Shown here in pieces: positions 1-12,763 of a stretch of 64,000 nucleotides of DNA. The notes under the pieces were generated by a model. It did no database searches, had not been told where the DNA came from, and worked only from the letters and a program-made list of their open reading frames with translations. This DNA is from Circinella umbellata (taxonomy: Eukaryota > Mucoromycota > Mucoromycetes > Mucorales > Lichtheimiaceae). The position numbers and the translations under genes are program-made. Each line of letters begins with the position of its first letter. The stretch's first letter is position 1. The stretch lies in NCBI GenBank assembly GCA_025093555.1, contig JAIWNF010000005.1:806001-870000 (forward strand), given 5' to 3'.

Positions 1-106
1 TATATACTTTTATTTCCCTTTTAGAACAAGCACAAAATGCTCATAAAAAAAAGATTACTTTTTTTGGTATACTATTATTGTGTTTTAAAAAATAAAATAA
101 GGTCGT

Positions 107-1291
107 CTAATTCTTTCTTCCAAATGGAATCCTTGAAAATAATGAAGATAATAATTTGCTTTTTCCAGTCATTTCTGGACTAGTATCAACTTTCACGGAT
201 GGTTTTAAATTCATCATTGTAGCAGGTGGAGGAGGCATACCACCTCCTCCTGCAACGCCATGAGGTCCAACACCACCAGGCCCAACACCTCCAGGTCCAG
301 TAAACCCACCACCATATAATTCCATTGTCAAATAATAGATTTGTTTTTGAGTATATGACCATAAACAGAGTGCCCAATACAACTAAATAAAAAAGTAAAC
401 AATCCTTATTGTTAGGTGTTGTTGTATAAAGTAACAGATGACTACTTTGAGAGAAAGGGAGAGTTTACTTACATAACAAACTGTCAACATAATAAATAAT
501 ACAATAGCGAACTTTAATTCATCTTCCCAAAGTTTATCACAATTATAAATGTTCCCAACAGTATCAAACGTATTCATATCTGTTTCTGTATTATTATTAG
601 GACTGATAGCATCTAATTGATTCCTTGAGTTATTTATACACCAATCTTTGAATGAAGGTCGATGTACACCAAATAATATAATATTAATAAAAAAGTTGAC
701 GACGAATATAAATACAACTACCCACATGGTTCGATGTGCAAGTCGTAAAATAGCTGGTTTGTTCTATTATTATAATAAAAATATAAAATCATGAATTAAA
801 CTTTCATTTATAAATTAAATACCTATAATTCGAATATTAAATATTTACCGTTATTAATGCAAACATAGCAAACAAAGCTGCTACGAGAAATAGAATACAT
901 ATAGCACCTGTCACCATTAATGCATTCACTTGTTGATGTGAAAATACAGCTAAAGAATATAAATATATAAATAATTATTAATATATAAATGGTTAAGATT
1001 TTATATTTTATATTTTTTTGACTTACGACTTCGTTCTTGAAATGATAATATAGCAACGTAAAGATTAATACCCTAAATAATTCAAATAATAACAGTTTAT
1101 TACTTTATAATTACTTCTAAATAGTATCAAAATAATTGTAGTATTATCGTAATTATTACCATCCATATCAAACATGCTAAAATACCACCACCTTGAAGTG
1201 ACATACATCCACAAAATTTTCGTGTATAAGAATGTGTTGCATGAATTTGTTGATCATGAAAATAAGGTTCTCCATACATTCCTTGATTCAT
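107..1291 (-). CDS. four-transmembrane (tetraspan-like) membrane protein
   Basis: Five exons, read on the minus strand: 1291-1160, 1072-1027, 949-849, 763-473 and 382-107. All have GT/AG borders and phases that join to about 281 aa. Hydrophobic segments lie near residues 35-58 (GGGILACLIWMGINLYVAIL), 70-94, 106-124 (MWVVVFIFVVNFFINIILF) and 177-199. The loop between TM3 and TM4 (about 50 aa) holds two Cys and an N-N-S sequon, which suggests a luminal or extracellular loop. A Gly/Pro-rich tail follows (GGVGP repeats, then a PPPP run). The short cytosolic ends and four TMs resemble tetraspan/LAPTM-like architectures, but I recognise no named family. The start is the first ATG of exon 1. Function is unknown; a membrane or endosomal role is inference only. 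Confidence 0.75.
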
Positions 1292-2537
1292 TGTTATATT
1301 ACTATTATTTTATTTTATATGAATATATATAACAAATCACTATTTAATAATAATAATGTTTTATACGGTTATGAGGCTCGTATGAATAAAAAAGAATGAT
1401 TATATATTAGAAAAGAAAAAGATAAGGATTCAAAAACCAATTCATTCATATATATTTAGCTCAAAAAAACAAGTTTCCTTTTTTGGAATATAGCACTTTT
1501 TTTTTCAAGGTTCCCGTATTTTACATGTACATCTTTAATTCTTCTATTCACTATTTACAAAGATACTTTTGTTATTATTAATAGAAACCAACAAAAAACT
1601 ATGATTTCAATCAACACGTTATTTTTTTCACTTTCCTAATATCAAGCAATGGTAAAAAAAAAAAGCATCATCATCGGAAAACCTAAAATAAATATATATT
1701 TATCTTGGGTTCTTGCTATAATATGCAGCACAATTTAATTTTAATATCATAGGTCTGTGTGGCAATGATCTTTTTGACCTCCCTATTAATGGTCATCATT
1801 ATCATCTAGTAATACACAAGACTTTTTATTTTCTATTAAATTAAAATCATGATTTAACTTGATGACTAAAGTCTTCTTGCTTTATTACCGATCATTCACC
1901 TTTTTTTTTTTTGACGCACGTAGAAAAAAAAAAGAAATATTTTCTGTTACGTACGTACTTATTTGTTAATCAATACTCTATCTATCATCAGATCAAATAT
2001 CTTCTTTTCTTTTCTTCATTGACAACAGTTATTTGTTGATCAGTCGAACCAATCGTTTCTACGGTATATAAAATTTCTTGTTTTATTACTATAAATATGT
2101 ACTTATTTGTCTCAATAACAACTCTTCAATATATTTAACCTTCTCTCGTGTTTAAGGTGCGGGTATAAAAAAGAATTTTATTTTATTGACGGGTGCAGTA
2201 TAAGTATCTTTCCACTTGTTTAGTACATGTTTGAAGTTTTTAAACTTTGGGATTATAACAAGAGTCTTCATTAATAATGTTTTTATAATTGGTTTATTAA
2301 ATGAAATATATCAATATAATTTCAAACGTATTTAAACTACGTAATACTAATTTTAGACATACATATATGATTCCACTGCTTCAGATCCATTGTGAACTTT
2401 GATACACACATACAATAAAATGTTATATTTTGGTCCCCTGTTTAAAATATGATTACCAAATATGTGTCGTTGGTGAGAGTTCCTTTATTTGTTTTTTAAA
2501 CAATATATGTGTTTGTTGGTAACACCAAGGAAAAAGG

Positions 2538-2574
<37 letters not shown>

Positions 2575-3614
2575 TCATGTGAGTTATATATTCTGAATTT
2601 GTATAACCGTGGCACAAGAAATTTCGTTTCTGCCTTTTTTTTTATGAAATACTATAAATACAACTTTTTGCTTGTTTAAATTGTGCATGAAACCTTCTAT
2701 TGTTTTTTGTTTTGCATATTACTGGATAGTATATAAATGGTTAGATAATAGTGTTTATTAGATAAACCCAAATGATTCGACATGTCAAATTAATATTTAA
2801 AATTGATCTTCATTCTATTTATCAATTAAATTACAATTAAAGTCAAAATTTCGTCAACCCAGAAGTACCTAAGCAATCACATACGTATGCAATAAAAAAA
2901 ACAATATATTACTATTTGATTAGTAGTAGTAGTAGTAGTATTAGGGGAGATCCCCCACTTCACCCCTCCCCCACAAAAAAAAAGACACTAACAGTCTTGA
3001 TCAAGTGAGAGAATATGTGAGATATATAAGAATGGTTAACCACTAAAAATATCGAACAAAAAAACTTCCCCATAGAACATTTTAACTTTGACAAAGAAAA
3101 AAAAAGTAAAAAAAAAGTTACATAACCAGCTGATTGAAGATCTCTCATACACCAAGTAAATATAAATCAACGCTCACGGTCATATGAATCTCACCTTTTT
3201 ATACGTACATACATACGTGAAGTAAAAAAAAAGCTAAATATTACCATCAACACTAACAACAACAAAAAACATAAACTAGTAAATATAAATACAATATACA
3301 TATTATCATGTTTTTATTACGTATTAGTATTATTAGTATTATCATTATTGAATGTTACTAATTTCTTATTGAATATTCAATCTTCTTATAATTATATACT
3401 ACATCTTATAAATAATAATTAATTAATGATTAAGTGGGTTAAAAGAGTTGGTTGGGGTGGGGAAAGGACGCATGATTGAAGTAAAAAAAAAATATACAAA
3501 CGGTGAAATATAAAACAACAACGAGGTTTTGGGGGAGTTGAAGTAAAGCAGCCATAATAATTATAAAAATAATAATAATATACACAAGAAAAGAAATTAA
3601 AAAAAATGGTTACT
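1292..3614. other. intergenic, no gene seen; microsatellites
   Basis: About 2.3 kb of AT-rich DNA upstream of the four-TM gene and downstream of the arrestin-like gene. It holds an (AC)n run at about 2542-2572 and a short (AGT)n run near 2923-2940. A 62-codon minus-strand ORF at 2960-3148 is F/L-rich low-complexity translation and is not convincing. Confidence 0.6.
2542..2572. repeat. (AC)n dinucleotide microsatellite
   Basis: An uninterrupted AC dinucleotide tract of about 15 units in noncoding DNA between the four-TM gene and the arrestin-like gene. It is probably length-polymorphic. Confidence 0.9.
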
Positions 3615-5270
3615 TTATCGAGATGTTAATAAAAATTCATCATAAGTGGGTAAATGACTATTCATGACAGAATTATTAGTGACATTATGGCGACCCACTG
3701 GGTATAAGTCAACAACACTACAGGGTCGAGGAGAAGAAGCACCAATAGGTATAATGGTATGTTGTAAAGTTCTACTTGTTCTTCTTCCTCCCTGACGATT
3801 ATTGTAACAACCACCATCTTCATCTGGGCTACTTGTGGGTTCATCTTCTGTTGTTGTTGTTGTTGTTGAAGCGGATCGATCATATCCACCGAAGAAAGAC
3901 CATCTTCTTCGTTCAACATTTCTTCTACTATTGCTGGCAGATCCTGATGTAGCACGTCTTGTTGGTAGTGTTGCTGACATTGGAGAAATAGTATCTTCAT
4001 CTTCACTTGTAATTACATTAGAAGAGATACCATCATCTCCGCTAAAACTATTATTATTATTATTATTACTATCATTCCTGTTGTTGTTATTGGATCTATT
4101 ATGTATTAAAGATACCATCAACGCAGGATCATAAGGTAATGTTTGCCAAGTTTCTTCATAAGAAGGTAATCCAGTGGATACTGGCGTTTTCGGACAAATC
4201 ATGACAGGCAATGCAGCTCGTAATTCAGACGTATGACCATCTGGGTTTTCTATTGACAAGATAAATTTAAGCTTGTGACGGACTCGAACCACGTCGTTTT
4301 GCACATCACATTGAACCTGGTGATTTGAACGCGGCACTGGAATAGTAATTACTTTAGACCACACGATAAAAGTGTTATTGTGACTACTATTGGATGCACC
4401 GAAATGGTCATCGCGTGTAAAATGTATGATACGACCTTGAGCTCGTGAATGTCCACCAAACCATCCACTGCTAGCTCGACAGATCATATATTCTTTAAAC
4501 GTACATGTCAGATGTCGGATTCGTAAATCGCTTACTAATGGTGTTACTCGTATACTGATCGGAATATGGTCTCCATGCGAAACTATTTTCGACGGAATAC
4601 TGATTTCATAATCCAATTTATTGGTCCATTGATTCGCCACAATGACTGGTTCAAGAAATTCGGGGGTTAATGGTAACATTTGGCGTGACAAATGAATTAA
4701 TTGATGGGCATTATTATTCGGTAATAGTCGAGTACGTTGAACAGTTGCTTTGAGTCGATATTGAACGAGATAAAAAGATGTGATATGTGTTGATTCTGGT
4801 AAATTACCTGGTAAAGGTAATTCAAACTCATAACTGTATAAACCTGGATCAAGTTGATGTACATTGGATGCTTTTGGTAAAAAGTTCCATGTATGATTGA
4901 TCAATAATCGTTCATCTTGATATAATCGTTCATGACCGTGACTCACAGCTATAAATACATCTTTATTAATTGGTTATTTCATTTTTTTTAAAAAAATCAA
5001 GATGCCTCTTTAAAATTTGAGGCAATCAACTTTTTATTTCATTCTCAACAATAATAATTAATAATAAGCTGACTTACGTTCAGTCCAAGTAATTGTCATT
5101 TTCCCAGTAAATCGTAAAGAGATTGCTTTCACTTTGGTAGGTTCTTGTACTCGAACATCCAGTACACCACGAAGTACACATCCAGGAGATTCTGAAGTCG
5201 TACCATACATAATTAATTGATCACTTTCAACATGAATCTTGGTTTTAATAGAAGATCTGATACGGTCCAT
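3615..5270 (-). CDS. arrestin-related trafficking adaptor (ART-like)
   Basis: Two exons (5270-5078 and 4948-3615, phase-1 junction) give about 508 aa. The N-terminal half shows the alpha-arrestin beta-sandwich pattern: an SxRFTGK-type strand at the end of exon 1, then YSYEFELPLPGNLPES and YRLKATVQR, matching Arrestin_N. A C-terminal arrestin domain follows (YEISIPSKIVSHGDHIPISI). The tail is disordered and Asn/Ser/Thr-rich. LPSYEE (about residue 325) and LPTYDE (about residue 497) are PY-like motifs. In fungi, ART proteins link nutrient transporters to the Rsp5/NEDD4 ubiquitin ligase through such motifs, so a role in transporter endocytosis is likely by family. The exact ART type (Rod1/Aly/Art) cannot be assigned. 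The start is the first ATG of the exon with the conserved N-terminal strand. Confidence 0.85.
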
Positions 5271-7312
5271 ATTTTATTTTTTTTAATTGTTGTATATAAT
5301 AATAGTAATAATGATTTTAAAGCTTGTAGTAGAGTCGTAATAATATAGCTTTTATTTATTTCTATATTTAAAACAAAAGAGTAGAAAACTTGAATTTAAA
5401 GATAAAAAGAAAGAAAGAGAAGAAAAATAACAAAAAGAGAAAAAAGGGTTGAATGTCTACAAATATATATGAATATAATGTTTCTTTTATTTTGGTGCAC
5501 AGATCAGATGATAACATCCCATCCCACGAGTGAACTTTTGTGAGTTAAGCAAAAACTTATCCAAATATGTCAACTATTGGGCCATTATTTTTCCGGAAAT
5601 ACTTTTTGGAGATAGCGTGAGAGAGGTTTTTTGACGCGCATGATTCTCTTTTTACTTACACGTTATGTTCTAATTTCTTTTTTTTTACCTTTTTGTGAGA
5701 CTTCTTCTAGATAGTTTGTTTGATTTATATAAAATAAAATAAAAAAGTCATAATAAAAATAAAAAAAAAACTAGAATCAGGGGATCGTCCATTCTACCCA
5801 GAAAGAAGTTACACAATTTTAGTTGCAGGTTTTTTTTTTTCTAAGAAAAAAAGCCATGACGACAACAGCAAATTCCCGCTTTGGTATTGCGTGCTTTGAT
5901 TTTACATTTTTTAAGAACAAATTAATTCAACAAGAACGTGGCGTAGCAACAAGGTTGTTATGTAACATTTAACATATATATATATATTATTTATTATTAT
6001 TAGTGATTAGGTGGAGTTGAGCTATTTTTTTTTTTGACAAACGGGTCTTGTTTATCATTGGTTTGGTTTAATTCTGTCATGCGACTTTTTTAAATTACCA
6101 GTTTGTTTTTTCTTGTCCTACAAGGTTCTCTTTTTATATTTTTTGTGTGATGCATTTATAAACTTGCAAAAAAGTTTTCGCGGAAAACCATAGAATATGT
6201 TTCTCTCCCTTTTTATTAATAAAGGAAGGTGGGAAATTTAGAACAAGCTGATGACGTTAAATGAAAGAATAATGATCGATCGTGTGGAAACAATAAGCAA
6301 TTTCCTCAACTTAAAAAAGAACTGATCATATATATAACTATACAAAATAGTTGTTGTAGCAAAACATCTTTTTTCTTTTGTCTGTTTGCCATTTTGATTG
6401 TTGTTTTTATATAGTGAACATGATTTTTTATTGTCATTATGATAATTTGATCCGCAGTTGCATAACGAAAGCACTTTTTTTTTTGTATCTCCTCAATTCC
6501 CATTTTATTAACCAATGATATATCTTTTGGTGATACTAAGCTAAATTCATGTACGTTTTACCTTATCAAAATTTATTTGTTTGTTTGCCTTTTTTAAAAA
6601 AAGATGAAACACAGCAAGTCGAGACCTTGAAAAGCTTTTAACATTTGAAAATAACAACAATAATAAAATAAGCTAGGTCATGTGAGCTTATCAAATTTAA
6701 TGCAAAAACAAAAGTAATAATTCGTCCATTATCATGAGAATTAAAACAAAAAATCTGGTAATTGTAATTAGTCAATCTGGGTTGGATAGAAAATTTAAAC
6801 AAATAAAAGGGGGGGTGGCGGTTCCCCTTCTCTCCTTTTTTTTTTTTTTTTGGTTGTCAACAGAAATTTTTCCCTTCAAAATTTCAAGAACGCAGTAAAC
6901 AAAATGTCAATGGTAATACCAATGGCTGTGCATGGATAATTTAGAAATAGCTTATCCAGGTCCCTTCTCCCCCTTAAATTACAAAGGTGAAAAATGGAAA
7001 GATTGTTATTCTAACCATTTTATTTACTGTTATCTTGATGAAAATGAATCCGAAAGTTTATAAGTGAAAACAAGAAGGCCATCTATTCTTTTTATATAAC
7101 CTATATATGCAAGGGGGGAGTGTCTGAGAAGGTTTTGTACGACAGAGAGAGGTCTTTTAATTCCAAGAAGTGGATCAGTCGGTGTATGGAAAGGACGAAT
7201 TGGAGAGAGACGAGAATAAAAAACAGAAAAAAAAAACCATCCACTATTTTATTATATATTACTCTTATCCCCCACCTTTGGAAAAAAAAAATTTTTTTAT
7301 TAAATTATTATT
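5271..7312. other. divergent intergenic region, no gene seen
   Basis: About 2 kb between the divergent arrestin-like and tubulin-ligase-like genes. It is rich in A/T homopolymers and TA runs (for example about 5974-5988). Small ORFs at 6238-6515 are overlapping low-complexity frames with no motif. No tRNA-like cloverleaf or other RNA was recognised. Confidence 0.5.
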
Positions 7313-8629
7313 ATGCAACGAGCACTTGTTCACCTTGACGAACCTTATACCCGAAATGCCGTTGTCAAGGCTTTACAACATAGTAAATTGGAATGGGACA
7401 TTATACAAGACATTCCAGAAGATAATAGTGAAATTGATTTGATCTCGGCCACACCCCCCATTGCATTACAATGGTTAGAGTATGAGTTGATCAACTGGTC
7501 TTTATTAGCTGCAAAAGAAGAAACAACTATGGCCAATGCTTATTGTATTAGAAAGGGTTTGATCCGAAAGGCTCAATTTTCTTATAATGTATCAAAATAT
7601 TTATCTAAAAATCCTGAAAGTATATTAAAACAAGCTATACCAGAGACTTGGCAATTTGAACTCGACCATATTGATTATATTGACGAAGCTTTAAATGAAG
7701 TGTTTGAAGTCGAAAGGGATTTAAAAGAAAATGAAGACAAATCAGAAGAAGAAATGAAGCATGTATTTATTATAAAACCAAGTATGGCTAATAAAGCGGC
7801 TGGTATTCATGTATTTGATTCACTTGATCAATTATGTTCTATTTTCGAAGAACCTGAAAGCGATGATGAAGAAGAAGATGATGAATTATATGTTAATGAG
7901 GATCAAGAAGATTTGACTCAAGTACGAGAATGGGTGATCCAACGATATATTAGCAATCCATTACTTGTCAATAATCGCAAATTTCATATTAGAGCCTATG
8001 TTTTGGCGGTCTCTAATATCCAAGTATACCTTTATCGTGACATGTTGGCATTGTTTGCGCTTCGACCTTATGATTTAAATAATCTTGCTGACCCTTTGGC
8101 ACATATTTCTAATACCTGTATACAAACAGATGAGGCTGACTTTGATGAAGATCAATCTGTACGCTCATTTTGGGAACTCAACAAATTCGGTATAAAAGAT
8201 CAGGATTTAGAACATATGTTTGAACAAATGCGCGATATTTTAAAAGATGTATTTGATGCTTGTACAAGTGAAATGACTACATTCCAAGCTATTCCAAATG
8301 CTTTTGAATTATTTGGCGTTGACTTTTTAGTTGATGCTGATAATAAGGTTTACTTTCTTGAAACAAATGCTGTAAGTTTCCTTTCTCATTTCTTTTATAG
8401 GACCTCAGATGGGAATGTTTCGTTTTTCTAACCAGTATCTGTGTTTTTTTTTTCATCAATCTAGTTCCCCGATTTCAAACAAACTGGATCAAAGCTTCAA
8501 CATATTATTCAAGAATTATTCGATGCTACTGTTGAAACAGCTATTGAACCTTTCTTTGGTGATCGACCTCTTAAACAAAATTCCAAATTAGTCAAAGTGT
8601 TCGATAAAAAATTACTTTCATTGCAATAA
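7313..8629 (+). CDS. tubulin-tyrosine-ligase family (TTL/Pby1-like) protein
   Basis: Two exons (7313-8371 and 8465-8629, phase 0) encode about 407 aa. ATP-grasp features of TTL proteins are visible: HVFIIKPSMANKAAGIHVF (phosphate-binding Lys strand and Gly loop), REWVIQRYISNPLL (ATP contact), KFHIRAYVLAV, and the metal-binding end FELFGVDFLV...KVYFLETNA, where Asp, Glu and Asn are the expected ligands. An acidic insert (DDEEEDDE) interrupts the ATP-grasp fold near residues 183-195. TTL-family enzymes ligate Tyr, Glu or Gly to tubulin tails; the yeast relative Pby1 is P-body associated. The substrate here is unknown. The gene ends about 120 bp from the convergent PEX12 stop. Confidence 0.85.
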
Positions 8630-8748
8630 ATAGAGAAAATAAAAGACACCATTTATAGATTCTTTTTTAATACATAAAAAACATTTATTATTATTATTAT
8701 TATCATTATTATTAATTAATTAATATTAGGATTTATTGTTTTATATTT

Positions 8749-10379
8749 TTACATTACATCAGCATAAACCTTTGTTAAACCTTCTACCCCTCGTTCAACC
8801 TTAGTCCATGTAACAGGACAACGGTTATGTTCTTCAACATAATGATATGCACATGTATAACAAAAGACATAACCAGATGGAAGTGCAGTTGGATTGTTGA
8901 TAGGAGAAGTTAAACATAATGGACATGTGTTACGTGTATTCGGTACGGGTGTTCCTCGGGGATCAGCCTATATATATAAATTATTAATAATGAAATTTCT
9001 TAATTCACTAGATAACACATCTTATTAAATATTTAAATAATTTTTACCTTTAGCTTTTCTGGAGGAGGAATTGTGTTCTCTGCTTCACCATCACCAAGAG
9101 CGCCTGCATTACCTCCTCGTGCAAATTCAGATGAATACCACCATTCCAAGAATTTATAAAAGAAGATAGACATTGGTAAAAGAACCTTGAGAAATTCAAT
9201 GACTTTACTAAATATACCAGACATGGTACTGAATGATGTGGATAAGAAAGAGGAACTTCCATTTTTAGGTTGTGTTTGTGCTAACTTGTCATAGTATGTT
9301 CTCTATATATTATATCAAATCAAAATAATAATATTATTATTAATATCCAGAATTCGATTCCACATGAGCCCCCAATTCCATCCCATCAAAAAAACTAAGA
9401 AAGCCCAGGTCTCTATACTTACATAATCCGCCATACTCATTCGTTTAATTTCCAATCCAATTAAATGTAACCAAGGTGAATAATACTTCGTTTTTCCAAA
9501 AAGATATGCAATATTATAAGCCATATTGGATCCATGATAAAGCATATTAATAAAAGGGTATACTTTACGAAACAATTGTGTCAATCGAATAGCCAATTTA
9601 CGCCTTGCTGGAGTATCCATATCTGATAATTCTTCTTGTTCTCTTTCCTCTTGTTCATTTCCTCCAAGAATTGATGCTGATAAACCACCGGAGATTTGGG
9701 AATAAAACAGGTCCAGCCTGCATTTGACATAAGGTAAACCTACCAAGACCAATAATGACTTGTTGATCTGGTTACGTGTTAATGGAGGTGTACTAGATTG
9801 TCCACCGTTGACAGTTGCTGCGAACTTATTATTATTTAAATAAGCAGAAGAAACTCTTTTTAAACCATAAAAATTCTCGGCAAATGATGCTCCTATATAA
9901 TAATTTATTTCGTAACTGTCAGTTTTCCCTTTTTGAATATGTATATAATTCTTGCCACAACACCCCTTTCCTCTACTTGTATATATACATAATCGAATAA
10001 TATAACAATACCCCATTCTTTCAAGTAATGTCGTTCAACAAAGAACATAAGAATAGCATAAAATTCTTCATGGTTGTTAACTAGACGAATAAGTAATCTA
10101 GGATATCGTTGAGCATAAATCTAATTTAGTTTTTTTTTTAAAAAAAAACACAATTAATTTCTTTTTATCTCACTTATTGAAGTGTCTTGTAATATATATT
10201 TTATATAGTGGATTCTCCTTCCATATATATATATAAAGAATAAAAACAATAAAACTTACAGCAAGAACGTATTGTACAGCAGGTTGAAGTAATTCACGTA
10301 ACTTTTGTTGAGCATCCAATTCAAACAAAGAGGGACGATAAGTGTCCTCTTGTGAACCTAATGCACTCATAAACTCCAT
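8749..10379 (-). CDS. PEX12: peroxin-12, RING peroxisomal ubiquitin ligase subunit
   Basis: Five exons on the minus strand (10379-10260, 10120-10012, 9892-9423, 9302-9048, 8967-8749) join in frame to about 390 aa. The start at MEFMSALGS begins the conserved Pex12 N-terminus ([20 protein letters not shown]). The middle carries the membrane-embedded Pex2/10/12 domain ([18 protein letters not shown]...FLKVLLP; FLEWWYS). The C-terminus is a zinc-binding RING-like domain with CPLC, FCYTCA and RCPVT, which is reduced as is typical for Pex12. With Pex2 and Pex10 it forms the peroxisomal membrane E3 complex that ubiquitinates the receptor Pex5 for recycling. It is transcribed away from PEX10 across a 266-bp gap. 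Confidence 0.95.
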
Positions 10380-10645
10380 GATTGGTTTATTTGTATATGT
10401 ATTATTATTATTTAAGCGAAAATATAAAAAAAAAGGGAAAGGCAAAAAAAGCTGAATAATGTCAACTGTTGAAAATAGCCATGAAACTGTGTAATTTATT
10501 ATATCCGCTTTAAAAATTGTGGGGTATTTTTTCTTTTTTCTTATTTTACTATTAATAATAATAATCACGGCCTTATTTTTTAGTAATAAACGATTACCAA
10601 ACACCTTTTTCTTCTCTCTCTCTCTCTCTTATTATTTAATTCATA
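10380..10645. promoter_or_regulatory. shared PEX12/PEX10 bidirectional promoter region
   Basis: The 266 bp between the two start codons must hold both 5' leaders and both promoters. A (CT)n tract at about 10612-10629 sits just upstream of the PEX10 ATG. No specific factor site was recognised. Bidirectional function is inferred from the layout. Confidence 0.6.
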
Positions 10646-12464
10646 ATGTCAAGTGTAAACGATAATAATAATAATAATAATAATGGTGCAAAACCAAATC
10701 CATTGGCTTTAAATTTTCCTTCAGGTGCACAACCTGATATAAGTAAGTGCATAAAAGACAAAGAGAATGAATAAAAGTTGGAATTAAAAAAGTATATTTG
10801 ATAACTGTTCTTATTATTACTTGTAGTCCGTGCAAACCAAAAAGACGTTTATTATCTTACTATATTACAAGAGCAAATGTCAACTGTTTGTCAACAATTT
10901 CTTGGTAAGTATCACATCTAATGACAAATAAGCAAAAAAAAAAAGAATCGGGTAACACTAAAAAGAAAAAAAAATAACTTGCAATGAAATAATAATAGGT
11001 TCAAGACTTCAACATCAATGGCAAAAAGAAATTAACACATTATCTGACTTTTGTTACTATGGACTAACAACGTTACTTGGTAACATTTTTCTCTTTTTAT
11101 GGTTTTTTTTTTTTTTTGCTTTCTTCGTCATAGCAACCTACCCATTATATTCAACATATATATTTTATTTATCTCGATTAACCCCATGTGTTATTTTCTT
11201 TTTTTTTTATATAGGAACACAAACATTGGGAGAAGAATATTGTGATCTTGCACAAATCAATCAGTATGCACAAACATATCCAGGTGTCATTGTAAGTATC
11301 TGTAAAAATAAATTTTGAAAGGTTCATTTAACCTTTTCTTTTCACACGTGAAAAAAGAATGGGAAAACTGATCTCAAATATAAATATATATATAATATCA
11401 ATTTTTTTTATCTTTTAGCGACGAGCAACACTTGTATTTGTACATACACTTTTACCCTACATTTATTCACGTACGATAACGGAATTAAAACGACGTGGAC
11501 GTCGACAACAACATGTACGAAATGATAATAATAATAATAATGAATCTATAAGCTTAAAAGATCGTGCTTCAAAATTTGCTACTGTTTGGTTACAACCATT
11601 ACAAGATTTCTTTGTAAAAAATGTACAACCTATTCATTTGGCAGTATTTTACTTTTTTGGTGCTTATTATAACTTTTCAAAACGGATAACTGGTACACGA
11701 TATGTAAGCAAAGAAGAATAGATTTTGAAATAATATTTGAGAGTGCTGCAATGTAGGAAAAAAAAAAGGGACAGTAAAAAGATCAAGGTGTCAACTATCG
11801 GTCATGACTGTGGAGTTCAAATGCATTCTTACTTTTTTTTTTTTGCTTTTAACATTATAGATTTTTACTCGTCAATTGGGACCCCATGAACAGCGTGTTG
11901 GATATGAAGTCTTGGGTGTATTGATTATTGCTCAATTAGCTATTCAAGGCTCATTGTCATTAAAGAAACGTATGGAAGCACGTAAACGCATTCAAGAAGA
12001 AGAAAAAGAAACAATTAAAGCACAAAAGGAAGAACAATCGCTTATTGCTGAAAATAAGAATGAAGCAGTAGAGGCTGTAAAGGAACTTGTGGATGAAGAC
12101 GATTTTGATTTTATGGATAAATTCGAGGAAGAAAAGGATGAAGCAGAAGAAGAAGAAGACGAAGATTTGGATGAGGATGAATTACAAACACTTAAATGTG
12201 CATTATGTCTTGAACCTCGTAAAGTAACTACATCTACACCTTGCGGTCATTTGTTTTGCTGGTCATGCGTGATCGAATGGTGCCAAAATAAGGTAAAAAT
12301 AAGGGGAGAAAAAAAAGAGTGATATGTACGCCACATAGGAATATGCAATCGATTGACATATTTATTTACATTTTATATATTTTATTACGATATTATAGCC
12401 TGAATGTCCACTTTGTCGTAGTTCAGTGAACATTTCACATTTGATACCATTAAACAACTTTTAA
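10646..12464 (+). CDS. PEX10: peroxin-10, RING peroxisomal ubiquitin ligase
   Basis: Seven exons (10646-10742, 10827-10904, 10999-11079, 11215-11291, 11419-11703, 11861-12292, 12399-12464) total 1116 nt, or 371 aa. The N-terminal Pex2/Pex12-type membrane domain is recognisable (IRANQKDVYYLTILQEQ; TLGEEYCDLAQI; RATLVFVHTLLPYIY; HLAVFYFFGAYYNFSKRITG). A highly charged Glu/Lys/Asp linker follows at about residues 245-315. The C-terminal RING (about 318-358) has CALC, TPCGHLFCWSCV and CPLCRSS, so all eight zinc ligands are present, unlike Pex12. Pex10 is an active E3 of the Pex2-Pex10-Pex12 channel that ubiquitinates Pex5. The Ser-Ser-Val start is followed by a variable poly-Asn stretch coded by AAT repeats. 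Confidence 0.96.
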
Positions 12465-12763
12465 ATTATTATTAATAATAAAAATTGATAATTCACATTC
12501 TTATTTTTATTTGGTTAATGTTTTTTTTTACGGATAATCGTTTATCGGTGGTACCGGGATAGCGCTCTTTTCGCACGTTTCCTGTTATGGAATAAGTTAA
12601 AATAAGGAGGGGTTACAGCATGGAAATACACACACAACACCCCACACTAAACATTAGATAAATAGATCTCAACCCTTTTCTTTTTCTTTTTTTTCCCTTC
12701 TTTTTTTGCTCTTTTTAATTTTCTTTTTTATACCGTTGTAAATAAAACAATAAACAGACAACA

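Noticed and set aside
5490..5580. 5S rRNA-like phrase (CATCCCATCCCAC...GTTAAGCAA)
   Set aside because: Only a short resemblance. The remaining 5S box A/C and stem sequences are absent.
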